Shown: piece after piece, positions 16,294 through 25,004 of the stretch | How positions within the stretch are numbered: the first letter of the stretch is position 1 | How the letters are laid out: every line of letters begins with the position of its first letter | Assembly (NCBI RefSeq): GCF_000518865.1 | Contig: NZ_JAEK01000028.1 | Span: 1 to 59,981, forward strand | Length of the DNA: 59,981 bases | Direction of reading: 5' to 3' | From: Bacillus sp. J37 | GTDB taxonomy: Bacteria > Bacillota > Bacilli > Bacillales > Bacillaceae | The notes under the pieces: generated by a model | Seen by the model: only the letters and a program-made list of their open reading frames with translations | Told to the model about the DNA's origin: nothing | Databases searched by the model: none | Position numbers and translations under genes: made by a program

Positions 16294-16935
16294 ATGAGTG
16301 AACACGAAAAATTAAAGATTTTTGATGATCATCGAAACCATATAGGAGTCGCTTCCCGTAGTGAGGTACATAGACTTGGGCTTTGGCATGAAGTATTTCA
16401 CTGTTGGTTTATCAGTAATGATGAAGGAGTAGATTATATCTATTTACAGCTTCGTAGTAAAAGTAAAAAAGACTATCCCGATCTATTAGATATCACGGCG
16501 GCCGGACATTTACTAGCTGACGAAACAGTTTTGGATGGAGTAAGAGAAATAGAAGAAGAAATAGGTGTAAGTGTCGATTTTGACGAGTTAATAAGTTTGG
16601 GAGAAATTCGGTATCAGGTGACGAAGGAAGGGTTTATTGATAAAGAACTAGCAAACGTTTTTTTATATAAAAGTGAATATACCTTTGATGATTTCACACT
16701 TCAATCAGAAGAAGTTGCAGGAATTGTAAAAGCAAAATTCACTGATTTTGCTCAACTGTGGCTTGGAGAAAAAAATGAAATTGAAATCAACGGTTTTGAA
16801 ATAACGGATGAAGGTGAAAAATGTACCATTCGTAAACATGTAAGCAGGGATAAATTTGTACCACATGAAGTTTCTTTCTATAAAGAAGTGATACGAAATC
16901 TGCAAGAACATTGTTTTGACAGAATAGGGGGTTAA
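16294..16935 (+). CDS. NUDIX hydrolase, IPP-isomerase-like group
   Basis: A 213-residue protein of the long NUDIX group related to isopentenyl-diphosphate isomerase. The signature is TAAGHLLADETVLDGVREIE then EEIGV (about residues 68-92). The spacing between the first Glu and the REIEEE motif is one residue shorter than the textbook Nudix box. I believe this is normal for the group, but could not check. The start is ATG 16294 with AGGGAGA 6 bases upstream. The open frame extends back to 16240 and overlaps the DinB stop, but without an RBS. Substrate unknown. Confidence 0.8.
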   Translation: MSEHEKLKIFDDHRNHIGVASRSEVHRLGLWHEVFHCWFISNDEGVDYIYLQLRSKSKKDYPDLLDITAAGHLLADETVLDGVREIEEEIGVSVDFDELISLGEIRYQVTKEGFIDKELANVFLYKSEYTFDDFTLQSEEVAGIVKAKFTDFAQLWLGEKNEIEINGFEITDEGEKCTIRKHVSRDKFVPHEVSFYKEVIRNLQEHCFDRIGG

Positions 16936-16937
16936 AA

Positions 16938-17246
16938 ATGATTGGTTTACTTAGTCTTGGCAGTCTTGTGCTTGGACTTGTTACATAGATCCTTCCAATT
17001 GTAACCATTGTACAGGTTGAAAATCAGAACAATAGGAAATGGATGACCCTCCCGCTTTGAGTAGAAGTGCATTGCTATTTAGCTATGTTTCCAAATTTTC
17101 TATAGCTATCATCTCGTACAAATTGGATTGGACCCTGTGGTGCTGTTGCATACGTTGGTGCCTATCTGCTCATTGTGACCTTACTATTAAATGGAAGTTA
17201 CTTTGTTTATTTATCGTCGGAGAACAGAAAAATAGACTTCTTGTAA
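16938..17246 (+). pseudogene. Decayed gene for a small four-helix membrane protein
   Basis: From ATG 16938 (GGGG upstream) the frame reads MIGLLSLGSLVLGLVT and hits TAG at 16986. It continues in frame as ILPIVTIVQVENQNNRKWMT to a TGA at 17058. Membrane-type sequence goes on in other frames and ends with GAVAYVGAYLLIVTLLL and YFVYLSSENRKIDFL (stop 17244-17246). Read together they form a roughly 100-residue four-helix membrane protein with an internal stop and at least one frameshift. It accounts for the 380-base gap between the NUDIX and DUF3298 genes. Confidence 0.65.
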
Positions 17247-17316
17247 AGCCTTTAATTTTACTCATTTTTATTCAGTGAGAGAATACAATGAGTAAAAAAT
17301 AAGAAGGTGAACAAAA

Positions 17317-17937
17317 ATGTCCTTTTCATTACCTGTGGCCACAAAAACAGTAAAGATTAGCAGTGCGCCGAAAAAGACAGTCGTTTATCCGAGAGTTGTT
17401 CGCATGCAAAATCAACGATTGCAATTATCTATCAACCAGATGATTGTATATACAGCGCAGCAGTTAATCGATCAACAAGTTGGAAATATGCCAAGTACGG
17501 TTGAAGAAATGCTCGGACAATATGAGATCAAAAACAACCAACGGCAAGTATTGAGCTTATCACTTTCAAATTATACGTATCATGAAAAAGCGGCACATGG
17601 GTTGACGATTATTAAGTCTTTAACATTTGATCTCAATAAAGGAAAGCTTTGTAACCTTAAAGATTTATTTAAACCTGGAAGTGGTTATATAAAAACACTC
17701 TCAAGCATCATCCAGGCGCAAATAAAAGAGCGTGATATTCCCATTCTCAATAGCTTTACATCAATTGCACCAGATCAGGATTTTTACATGGCAGATAAAG
17801 CTTTGGTCATCTATTTTCAACTTTACGACATCACTCCATATGCATTTGGTTTTCCCATGTTTCCAATATCCGTTTATGAAATTCAAGATATCATAGACGA
17901 AAATGGACCTCTTGGCCGAATGGCTGTTAACAATTAA
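17317..17937 (+). CDS. DUF3298-domain protein (RsiV/PdaC-like domain)
   Basis: A 206-residue protein. Residues about 85-205 fit DUF3298: TFDLNKGKLCNLKDLFKPGS (about 108-127), then YMADKALVIYFQLYDITPYAFGFPMFPI (about 163-190). The same domain occurs in anti-sigma factor RsiV and deacetylase PdaC, where it binds extracellular ligands. Here no signal peptide or membrane segment precedes it, which is odd for the family. AAGGTGA lies before the ATG. It is a single-gene unit closed by a terminator. Confidence 0.78.
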   Translation: MSFSLPVATKTVKISSAPKKTVVYPRVVRMQNQRLQLSINQMIVYTAQQLIDQQVGNMPSTVEEMLGQYEIKNNQRQVLSLSLSNYTYHEKAAHGLTIIKSLTFDLNKGKLCNLKDLFKPGSGYIKTLSSIIQAQIKERDIPILNSFTSIAPDQDFYMADKALVIYFQLYDITPYAFGFPMFPISVYEIQDIIDENGPLGRMAVNN

Positions 17938-17986
17938 TTTTTACAGTGTCCAAAGTAAAGTTAAAAAATAATAAAAACGATAAACT

Positions 17987-18020
17987 AACTCGTCACATTA
18001 ATGGCGAGTTTTCTTTTTTT
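17987..18020 (+). terminator. Intrinsic terminator
   Basis: AACTCG (17987-17992) pairs with CGAGTT (18005-18010), followed by a T-rich run. Confidence 0.75.
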
Positions 18021-18030
18021 ATAAAAACTA

Positions 18031-18080
18031 TTGAAACTCCTTAAAATTTTGTATATATTGTATATAAAGTATATATACAA
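18031..18080 (+). promoter_or_regulatory. Promoter and operator of the GntR-ABC operon
   Basis: TTGAAA (18031-18036), a 17-base spacer and TATATT (18054-18059) make a promoter. It is covered by an inverted repeat, TTGTATATA (18049-18057) and TATATACAA (18072-18080), lying over the -10 region. YtrA-type GntR proteins repress their own operons from such sites, so autoregulation is likely. Confidence 0.65.
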
Positions 18081-18102
18081 TATATTGCGAAGAGGTACTT
18101 GC

Positions 18103-18480
18103 ATGCAAATTATTATTTCGAATAACTCAAAAGAACCATTTTATGAGCAGATTTATACCCAGATAAAAAAGCATATTTTATCTAATGAATTGAAAGCGGG
18201 ACAATCATTACCCTCCATGCGTCAATTAGCAAAAGATTTAGATATAAGTGTAATTACAACAAAACGAGCTTATGAAGAGCTTGAAAAAAATGGTTTTATT
18301 TATTCTGTAGTAGGAAAGGGCTCGTTCGTGTCTGAACAAAATAATGAAATGATCCGCGAACGCAAAATGAAAGTAATCGAAGAGCAGTTAATGGCAGCGA
18401 TTCAAAATAGTAAAGAAATTGGGATAAACTTATCAGAATTAAATGAATTACTAACGATGCTATATAAGGAGGATGCATGA
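18103..18480 (+). CDS. GntR-family regulator, YtrA subfamily
   Basis: A 125-residue protein. The winged helix covers residues 1-75, with PFYEQIYTQIKKHILSNELK, then GQSLPSMRQLAKDLDISV and TTKRAYEELEKNGF. The short C-terminal helix of about 45 residues is typical of the YtrA group, which has no sugar-binding domain. The start ATG 18103 has AGAGG upstream; the open frame further upstream covers the promoter. Its stop overlaps the ABC gene start, forming an operon in which it should be the repressor. Confidence 0.86.
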   Translation: MQIIISNNSKEPFYEQIYTQIKKHILSNELKAGQSLPSMRQLAKDLDISVITTKRAYEELEKNGFIYSVVGKGSFVSEQNNEMIRERKMKVIEEQLMAAIQNSKEIGINLSELNELLTMLYKEDA

Positions 18481-19361
18481 TGGAAAATGTCATTGAATTA
18501 CATCATGTCAATAAAGCTTTTAAAGGATTTCAATTGAAAGATTTTTCACTTTCAGTGAAGAAAGGCTTTGTTACAGGGTTTATTGGAGGTAACGGAGTTG
18601 GGAAGTCGACAACGATTAAATTGATTATGAATCTATTACAACCTGACAGTGGAACCATTTCTGTCTTTGGAATGGATTACAAAAAGCATGAGAAAGAAAT
18701 TAAACAACGGATTGGATTTGTGTGTGATGGCAACATGTTTTATGAAAATGTTACATTAAACGAAATGAAGAAACTAATGAAACCTGCATATGAAAATTGG
18801 GACGATGGATTATTTACTCAATATGTAGATAGGTTCGAACTGCCTTTAAATAAGCATATCAAAACGTTCTCAAAGGGCATGATGATGAAAACTTCTTTAA
18901 CGTTTGCTTTATCACATCATGCGGATTTAATTATAATGGATGAACCAACATCTGGATTAGATCCAGTATTTCGCAGGGAACTGTTAGAACTCCTTCATGA
19001 TGTAATGATGGACGGAGAAAAAACAATCTTTTTTTCAACACATATTACAACAGATTTAGATAGAATAGCAGATTACATTACTTTTATACATAACGGCCAG
19101 CATGTTTTTACAAAAGAGAGTTATAAAATCGCGGAAGATTATGCCATTGTAAAAGGAGAAATCAATTTATTAGATCGTGATACAGAGCGCGAATTTATAG
19201 CTGTTCGAAAATCCAATCACGGATTTGAAGCATTAGCAACGAATAAACAACGGATACATGATATTTTTGGGAAGACAGTCATCTTTGAAAAACCAACACT
19301 TGAGGATATTATGTTTTATACAAAGAAAGGAAAAAGTGACCATGTTACATCTTATTTGTAA
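18480..19361 (+). CDS. ABC transporter ATP-binding protein (YtrB-like)
   Basis: A 293-residue ABC ATPase. It has Walker A GGNGVGKST (36-44), a signature FSKGM at about 132 in place of the canonical SGGQ, Walker B LIIMDEPTSGLDP at about 152-164, and STHIT with the switch histidine. Of two adjacent ATGs (18477 and 18480), the second is 7 bases from AAGGAGG and is preferred. The S-K-G-M signature is usual for ATPases paired with YtrA-type regulators. It works with the permease encoded next, whose start lies inside its 3' end. Confidence 0.85.
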   Translation: MENVIELHHVNKAFKGFQLKDFSLSVKKGFVTGFIGGNGVGKSTTIKLIMNLLQPDSGTISVFGMDYKKHEKEIKQRIGFVCDGNMFYENVTLNEMKKLMKPAYENWDDGLFTQYVDRFELPLNKHIKTFSKGMMMKTSLTFALSHHADLIIMDEPTSGLDPVFRRELLELLHDVMMDGEKTIFFSTHITTDLDRIADYITFIHNGQHVFTKESYKIAEDYAIVKGEINLLDRDTEREFIAVRKSNHGFEALATNKQRIHDIFGKTVIFEKPTLEDIMFYTKKGKSDHVTSYL

Positions 19362-19950
19362 AGATATTCTCTTACAGAAAAAAATACTATTAATTTTATT
19401 ACCTGCTCTATTAATCTACTTATTTTTAGGAACTTCAACCATGTGGGTAGGGATTATTTTTAGTATTGCAATTATTATGAATGCTTTTTCAATTGATGAA
19501 AAAACCTCAGTAAAGACATTATTGAACACTTTGCCATATACACGAAAACAAATCGTTAGTGCCAAATACTTAGGTGCAATTGTTTTTACATGTTTGGTTC
19601 TCTTGACGATTTTTATTGGAAATTGGTTGATGCATAGAGAATTCGTACAATGGAGACAAATGGCATTGACTATTGGTTTTGTTGTCTTGTTTATTTCAAT
19701 TGCTTTTCCATTTTCATATTTTCTAAAAAGTCAGTACTTAATGACCGCATCAATATTCGCATTTGTCGTCTATATGGTTATTGTGAATTCTTTTATTGTA
19801 GATCTTAATGATAGAATAAGGGAATTGACTAAAACATTCTTATCTTTCAATCATGTACAGATTTATTTATACATGATGATAACAGTAGGGTTCATTTACA
19901 TGATTTCATGGCTGCTGTCGATTTGGATTTATAAAAGGAAAGTATTTTAA
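19342..19950 (+). CDS. ABC-2 type permease
   Basis: A 202-residue membrane protein with about five to six membrane segments, beginning MLHLICKDILLQKKILLILL. ILLQKK, MNAFSIDEKTSVKTLLNTLP and TRKQIVSAKYLG (about residues 48-77) match the ABC-2 permeases found beside YtrA-type regulators. ATG 19342 overlaps the ATPase gene by 20 bases, so translation is coupled. The substrate is unknown; relatives respond to cell-envelope stress. Confidence 0.8.
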   Translation: MLHLICKDILLQKKILLILLPALLIYLFLGTSTMWVGIIFSIAIIMNAFSIDEKTSVKTLLNTLPYTRKQIVSAKYLGAIVFTCLVLLTIFIGNWLMHREFVQWRQMALTIGFVVLFISIAFPFSYFLKSQYLMTASIFAFVVYMVIVNSFIVDLNDRIRELTKTFLSFNHVQIYLYMMITVGFIYMISWLLSIWIYKRKVF

Positions 19951-19960
19951 GGATATAAGT

Positions 19961-19990
19961 GCATCTAGTTTTACTGGATGCCTTTTTTCT
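19961..19990 (+). terminator. Intrinsic terminator
   Basis: GCATCTAGT pairs with ACTGGATGC (one wobble), followed by CTTTTTTCT. Confidence 0.8.
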
Positions 19991-20182
19991 GTTAATTGCT
20001 TCAATAACACTTACGTAATATCTAATAATTCACAGACAACTATGCAAACGATTGTCCCGAAATTAAAATTAGTAGGATGGAATCTCTGCATAATAGAGTG
20101 AAACTTATAACTTATAAAGAAAAATTAGTCGTGTAAATAAACTTTATTGAAAACCTTAACAAAAAAATTATGAAAATTTTAA

Positions 20183-20220
20183 TGCAAACGGTTGCTCAAA
20201 TTTTGATAGTCTGATATATT
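20183..20220 (+). promoter_or_regulatory. Maltose-type operon promoter with overlapping CRE/LacI-type operator
   Basis: TTGCTC (20192-20197), a 17-base spacer and TATATT (20215-20220) form the promoter. The -35 box lies inside TGCAAACGGTTGCT (20183-20196), a near-palindrome GCAA-N4-TTGC. With its flanks it also fits the CcpA box WTGNAANCGNWNNCWW except at the last base. A weaker relative, TGCAAACGATTGTC, lies at 20043-20056. Repression by CcpA or a MalR-like LacI protein is inferred. Confidence 0.68.
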
Positions 20221-20249
20221 AGTTTTTAGATTACGAGGAGGAATGCATC

Positions 20250-21911
20250 GTGAATAGAATATGGTGGAAAGAAGCAGTTGCTTACCAGATCTACCCTCGC
20301 AGCTTTATGGATGCTAATGGTGATGGAATTGGTGACTTGCAAGGGATTATGTCTAAGCTGGATTATTTGCAGGATTTAGGAATTGATGTCATTTGGATTT
20401 GTCCAATTTATACATCACCTAATGATGACAATGGGTATGATATCAGTGATTATAAGGGAATTATGGAAGATTTCGGTACTATGGCCGATTTTGATCTGCT
20501 TTTAAAAGAGATTCATAAGCGCGGGATGAAATTAATCATGGATTTGGTTATTAACCATACTTCTGATGAACATCCTTGGTTTATTGAATCTCGTTCATCA
20601 AAAGAAAGTCCGTATCGTGATTATTATATATGGCACCCTGGTGAAAATGGGGAACCTAATAACTGGGAATCAATTTTTGGAGGTTCTGCTTGGGAGTATG
20701 ACCCGGAGACGAAAGAATATTTTATGCATGTTTTCTCCCGCAAACAACCGGATTTAAACTGGGAAAACCCAAATGTTCGAAAAGACTTATATGAGATGGT
20801 CAATTGGTGGCTTGATAAGGGAATTGACGGTTTTCGGGTTGATGCGATATCACATATTAAGAAAGTTGCTGGTTTTCCTGATTTACCAAATCCAAAGAAC
20901 CAAAAATATGTTCCGTCATTCGAAGGACATATGAATCGAGAGGGTATTGATGTATTTCTTCAAGAGTTGAAACGGGAAACGTTTGCTAAATATGACATTA
21001 TGACTGTCGGTGAAGCAAATGGTGTAAAGCCAAATCAGGCGGAAGAGTGGGTTGGAGAAGAAAAAGGCGTTTTTAATATGATTTTTCAATTTGAACATTT
21101 AGACCTCTGGGGAAAAAGCCTATCAGGAGGAATTGATCTTAAAACATTGAAAGAAACGTTTAACGCATGGCAAACAGCCCTTGATGGAAAAGGCTGGAAT
21201 GCATTGTTTTTAGAAAATCATGATCAACCTCGTTCTGTTTCTACATGGGGAGATAGTGAGAAATATTGGGATCAATCAGCTAAATGTCTTGCGACGATGT
21301 ATTTTCTCATGCAAGGAACACCGTTTATTTACCAGGGACAGGAAATTGGAATGACAAATGTAAAGTTCCCATCAATTGACGACTATAATGATGTTGCGAT
21401 TAAAAATTTGTATCGAAACGGAATGGAAGATGGTCAAAGTCATGAAGAGTTGATGGAGATTATTTGGAAAAACGGTCGCGATAATTCAAGAACACCGATG
21501 CAATGGAATAATAGTGAAAATGCAGGTTTTACGACAGGGCAGTCTTGGTTAAAAATAAATCCGAATTTCTCCGAAATTAATGTAGAACATGCGATGAATA
21601 ACCAGGATTCCATTTATTATTACTATAAAAAATTGATTCAATTACGTAAAGAGCATTTGACCCTCGTGTATGGTAGTTTTAAGTTAATATTGGAAGATCA
21701 TCACCAAATTTTTGCTTACTTAAGAACATGGAAAGATGATACATTCTTAATTATGACAAATCTTTTTGATAAGGAAACATCATATCAACTGCCTGTTGAT
21801 TGTCAATATAAAAATGCCAAATTGCTGATTGGCAATGACAACGTTTCGGAAACGTCTGTTATGAATGGTGTTATAAAACCTTTTGAAGCAAGAGTGTATC
21901 GATTAACATAA
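20250..21911 (+). CDS. malL: GH13 (subfamily 31 type) alpha-glucosidase, probably maltase
   Basis: A 553-residue (beta/alpha)8 enzyme with all GH13 motifs: DLVINHTSDEHPWF (98-111), nucleophile D198 in GFRVDAIS, acid/base E255 in TVGEANG, and D325 in LENHDQPR. The length and start (WWKEAVAYQIYPRSF) are those of oligo-1,6-glucosidases and trehalose-6-phosphate hydrolases. The residue after the nucleophile is Ala, which in this subfamily goes with alpha-1,4 specificity (Val goes with alpha-1,6). Cleavage of maltose or short maltodextrins in the cytoplasm therefore fits, as do the PTS and phosphatase genes downstream. GAGGAGGAAT precedes the GTG/ATG start region. The symbol is by analogy. Confidence 0.85.
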   Translation: MNRIWWKEAVAYQIYPRSFMDANGDGIGDLQGIMSKLDYLQDLGIDVIWICPIYTSPNDDNGYDISDYKGIMEDFGTMADFDLLLKEIHKRGMKLIMDLVINHTSDEHPWFIESRSSKESPYRDYYIWHPGENGEPNNWESIFGGSAWEYDPETKEYFMHVFSRKQPDLNWENPNVRKDLYEMVNWWLDKGIDGFRVDAISHIKKVAGFPDLPNPKNQKYVPSFEGHMNREGIDVFLQELKRETFAKYDIMTVGEANGVKPNQAEEWVGEEKGVFNMIFQFEHLDLWGKSLSGGIDLKTLKETFNAWQTALDGKGWNALFLENHDQPRSVSTWGDSEKYWDQSAKCLATMYFLMQGTPFIYQGQEIGMTNVKFPSIDDYNDVAIKNLYRNGMEDGQSHEELMEIIWKNGRDNSRTPMQWNNSENAGFTTGQSWLKINPNFSEINVEHAMNNQDSIYYYYKKLIQLRKEHLTLVYGSFKLILEDHHQIFAYLRTWKDDTFLIMTNLFDKETSYQLPVDCQYKNAKLLIGNDNVSETSVMNGVIKPFEARVYRLT

Positions 21912-21917
21912 TATTTT

Positions 21918-21941
21918 GCAACCGTTTGTGGAAACGGTTGC
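21918..21941 (+). promoter_or_regulatory. Intercistronic perfect hairpin carrying two operator half-sites
   Basis: GCAACCGTTT (21918-21927) and AAACGGTTGC (21932-21941) are exact complements around a 4-base loop. No T-run follows, so it is not a classical terminator. It could set the transcript ratio of the two genes. Each arm also resembles half of the upstream operator, GCAAACGGTTGC, so it may act as a second DNA-binding site. Confidence 0.6.
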
Positions 21942-21962
21942 CTTTATAGGGAGAGAAAAAAG

Positions 21963-23603
21963 ATGAAATTTATATCCTTTGAATTTTGGCAAAAATTCGG
22001 AAAAGCTTTACTTGTTGTTGTAGCTGTTATGCCGGCTGCTGGAATCATGATTTCACTTGGTAAATTGATAGGAATGGCAAGTGGAGATATAGCGTTGGTA
22101 CAAACAATTGCTTTAGTGATGGAGGAAATCGGTTGGGGAATTATTGGGAATCTCCACATTCTATTTGCCGTGGCAATTGGGGGGTCATGGGCAAAAGAAC
22201 GTGCCGGCGGGGCATTTGCAGCGCTGATTGCGTTCGTTCTAATTAACCGAATCACAGGTGCTATTTTCGGTGTTAACAGTGAGATGTTAAATGATCCGGA
22301 AGCGACGGTTACATCCCTTTTTGGAAGTGAATTAATTGTCAAAGATTATTTCGTATCGATTCTTGGTGCGCCAGCCTTAAATATGGGTGTGTTTGTTGGG
22401 ATCATTTCCGGTTTCTTAGGAGCAAACATTTTTAATAAATATTATAACTTTAATAAGCTCCCACAATCACTTGCTTTTTTTAATGGAAAGCGTTTTGTAC
22501 CGTTCGTTGTGATAGTTGGTTCTATTGTTACAGCTATTATTCTTTCAGTAGTATGGCCATTTATTCAAGGACTGCTAAATGATTTCGGCCGCTGGATTGC
22601 ATCATCACGTGAAACAGCACCAGTTATTGCTCCGTTTATTTTCGGAACATTGGAAAGGCTTTTATTACCGTTTGGTTTACACCATATGCTAACCGTTCCT
22701 ATGAACTATACAGAGCTGGGCGGAACTTATACGATTTTAACAGGTTCAAGTGCAGGAACTACAGTTTCAGGTCAAGACCCACTATGGCTTGCATGGATCG
22801 CTGACTTAAATAATTTACTAGCTGCAGGCGATACAGCTGGATATAAAGCATTATTAAATGAAGTAACACCGGCTCGATTTAAAGTTGGTCAAATGATTTT
22901 ATCATGTGCATCATTAATCGGTATTGCGCTTGCAATGTATAAAAATGTTGATAAAGATAAACGCACAAAATATAAGTCAATGTTCTTTTCTGCTGGGTTA
23001 GCAGTATTTTTAACAGGGGTAACAGAACCAATTGAATTTATGTTTATGTTTGTTGCACCGGTCCTTTATGTAGCTTATGCGGTTATGACAGGACTAGCTT
23101 TTGCGATTGTTGATCTTGTTCATATCCGAATTCATTCCTTTGGAATCATCGAATTATTAACAAGAACACCGATGATTATGAAAGCGGGCTTATGGTTGGA
23201 TTTAGTGTATTTTGTCGTCGCTTGCTTACTATTCTTTGCAATGAACTTCTTTGTTGCGAATTTTATGATTAAAAAGTTTAAATACGCGACTCCAGGAAGA
23301 TTAGGAAATTATATTGAAGAGGAAGATCCTTCAATTTCACAAAGCGGAACAAATGATCAGGATAATTCCCTTGCAACAACAGTAATCGGACTATTAGGTG
23401 GAAAAGATAATATCGAAGACGTTGATGCATGTATGACCCGACTTCGCGTTACGATAAAAGATATGAATGCGGTTGCTACTGAAACTGAGTGGAAGCAAAA
23501 TGGAGCGTTGGGCTTAATCCTTAAAGGAAAAGGTGTTCAAGCCATTTATGGACCAAAAGCTGATGTATTAAAATCAGATATACAAGATCGTTTAGGGGTA
23601 TAA
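21963..23603 (+). CDS. malT: PTS EIIBC, maltose/glucose family (MalT-like)
   Basis: A 546-residue phosphotransferase permease. The EIIC domain (about 1-440) has roughly ten membrane segments and the motifs GFLGANIFNKYYNFNKLP, LLPFGLHHML and GVTEPIEFMF that place it in the glucose family. EIIB (about 460-546) has the phosphocysteine C490 in DVDACMTRLRV. Operon position between an alpha-glucosidase and a MapP-like phosphatase points to maltose as substrate, imported as maltose 6'-phosphate. A glucose or isomaltose transporter is the alternative. GGGAGAG precedes the ATG. The separate EIIA gene lies two genes downstream. Confidence 0.85.
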   Translation: MKFISFEFWQKFGKALLVVVAVMPAAGIMISLGKLIGMASGDIALVQTIALVMEEIGWGIIGNLHILFAVAIGGSWAKERAGGAFAALIAFVLINRITGAIFGVNSEMLNDPEATVTSLFGSELIVKDYFVSILGAPALNMGVFVGIISGFLGANIFNKYYNFNKLPQSLAFFNGKRFVPFVVIVGSIVTAIILSVVWPFIQGLLNDFGRWIASSRETAPVIAPFIFGTLERLLLPFGLHHMLTVPMNYTELGGTYTILTGSSAGTTVSGQDPLWLAWIADLNNLLAAGDTAGYKALLNEVTPARFKVGQMILSCASLIGIALAMYKNVDKDKRTKYKSMFFSAGLAVFLTGVTEPIEFMFMFVAPVLYVAYAVMTGLAFAIVDLVHIRIHSFGIIELLTRTPMIMKAGLWLDLVYFVVACLLFFAMNFFVANFMIKKFKYATPGRLGNYIEEEDPSISQSGTNDQDNSLATTVIGLLGGKDNIEDVDACMTRLRVTIKDMNAVATETEWKQNGALGLILKGKGVQAIYGPKADVLKSDIQDRLGV

Positions 23604-23606
23604 AGA

Positions 23607-24392
23607 ATGAAATTATTAACACTTAACTGCCATTCTTGGCAGGAAGATGATCAATTAGCGAAAATAACGACTTTAGCTGAGACCATTCAGGAAAAGTCAT
23701 ATGATGTGATTGCCCTTCAGGAAGTAAGTCAATCCATTAAGTCGGAAATCATCGATGGAAAAGTGAAAAAAGATAATTTTGCCAGAGTTTTACTTGAAGA
23801 ATTGAAAAAATTAGGAAATACAGATTATCAATTTGTTTGGGATTTCTCACATATTGGATATAACATATATGAAGAAGGTATTGCACTATTAACTAAACAC
23901 CCGATCGAGAAAACAACATCCTTTTTTATTAGTCAGTCAGAAAACACGGAGTATTGGAAAACAAGAAAAATTGTTGGGGCAGACATTCGTATAAAAGATG
24001 ATACGATTAGCTTTTATTCTTGCCACCTCGGCTGGTGGGGGGATAAAGAAGAACCGTTTAAACAACAAATCGATGCTTTATGTGATAAGGCGAATGGTAA
24101 TGAAAAGTATTTCCTTATGGGTGACTTCAATAATGATGCCCATATAAAAGGGGAAGGATATGATTACTTGCTAAGCAAAGGTCTCTATGATTCTTACACA
24201 TTATCTAAAGAGAAAGATTTCGGGATAACGGTTGCTGGCAAGATTGCCGGTTGGGACAAGAACAAGCATGATTTGCGTATTGATTATATTTTTTCCAACT
24301 TTCCAGTTAATGTGCAAAACTCTTCTGTCATTTTTAACGGGGAAAATAAACCGGTTATATCAGATCATTATGGGGTAGAGATTACTATCTAA
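23607..24392 (+). CDS. mapP: Endonuclease/exonuclease/phosphatase-fold enzyme, probable maltose 6'-phosphate phosphatase
   Basis: A 261-residue protein of the EEP fold. Metal and catalytic residues are visible: N7 (LTLNCHS), E39 (ALQEVS), the histidine in YSCHLGWWGD (about 140), GDFNND (about 172-177), and SDH (252-254). Its place right after a glucose-family PTS EIIBC is that of MapP of Enterococcus faecalis, which strips phosphate from maltose 6'-phosphate. The same role is inferred here and would supply free maltose to the GH13 enzyme. It starts 3 bases after the EIIBC stop. Confidence 0.75.
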   Translation: MKLLTLNCHSWQEDDQLAKITTLAETIQEKSYDVIALQEVSQSIKSEIIDGKVKKDNFARVLLEELKKLGNTDYQFVWDFSHIGYNIYEEGIALLTKHPIEKTTSFFISQSENTEYWKTRKIVGADIRIKDDTISFYSCHLGWWGDKEEPFKQQIDALCDKANGNEKYFLMGDFNNDAHIKGEGYDYLLSKGLYDSYTLSKEKDFGITVAGKIAGWDKNKHDLRIDYIFSNFPVNVQNSSVIFNGENKPVISDHYGVEITI

Positions 24393-24415
24393 TGAAAACG
24401 AAGGAGAGAGCCGAC

Positions 24416-24904
24416 ATGTTCAACAAATTGTTTACACAAAAAAAGGAGTCCATTCATGCTCCTTTAACAGGAAAAGCAGTTGCACTGGAACAAGTTCCGG
24501 ATCCTGTTTTTTCTGAAAAAATGATGGGAGATGGAATGGCCATCGAACCAACAGAAAATCAAGTATTTTCACCAGTTGACGGTGATGTTGTCAGTGTTTT
24601 TCCAACAAAACACGCGATTACCATTCGTTCAAAATCCGGTGCAGAGATCCTTATTCATATGGGACTTGAAACAGTCAAATTAAATGGAGAAGGATTTCAA
24701 GTCCATGTTGCGGAAGGTGACAAAGTTAAAAAAGGAAATCCTATAGCGGAATTTGATATACAACAGGTATCAAACACTGGAACAAAAATCATCACACCGA
24801 TCATTCTTCTAAATGGAGAACAGTTTAAAATCGAAAATAAACAAAACAATCAATCCGTAACAGGCGGTCAAGATGTAATGATGGAAATAACGAAAATTAA
24901 ATGA
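24416..24904 (+). CDS. PTS EIIA, glucose (Crr) family
   Basis: A 162-residue EIIA(Glc)-type protein: MGDGMAIEPTENQVFSPVDG (about 37-56), H66 in TKHAITI, and the phosphorylated H81 in ILIHMGLETV. It receives phosphate from HPr and passes it to C490 of the EIIB domain. The start is ATG 24416 with AAGGAGAGAG 5 bases upstream, preferred to an overlapping ATG at 24392. It is the last gene of the maltose-type operon and is followed by a strong terminator. Confidence 0.87.
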   Translation: MFNKLFTQKKESIHAPLTGKAVALEQVPDPVFSEKMMGDGMAIEPTENQVFSPVDGDVVSVFPTKHAITIRSKSGAEILIHMGLETVKLNGEGFQVHVAEGDKVKKGNPIAEFDIQQVSNTGTKIITPIILLNGEQFKIENKQNNQSVTGGQDVMMEITKIK

Positions 24905-24912
24905 TTGATTTC

Positions 24913-24950
24913 AAGAGGTCTTAGTTGGTTTTCTACTAAGACCTCTTTTA
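24913..24950 (+). terminator. Intrinsic terminator of the maltose-type operon
   Basis: A perfect 13-bp stem (AAGAGGTCTTAGT / ACTAAGACCTCTT) followed by T. Confidence 0.9.
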
Positions 24951-25004
24951 ATTGTCAGAATTGTTTTTTCAAAGCTTGTTGCTCTGCCACACGATTATCA
25001 CTTA

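Noticed and set aside
20043-20056. Second CRE-like site upstream of the GH13 gene
   Set aside because: TGCAAACGATTGTC misses three constrained CRE bases and lies about 140 bases before the promoter. I kept it only as a weak auxiliary site in the promoter entry.
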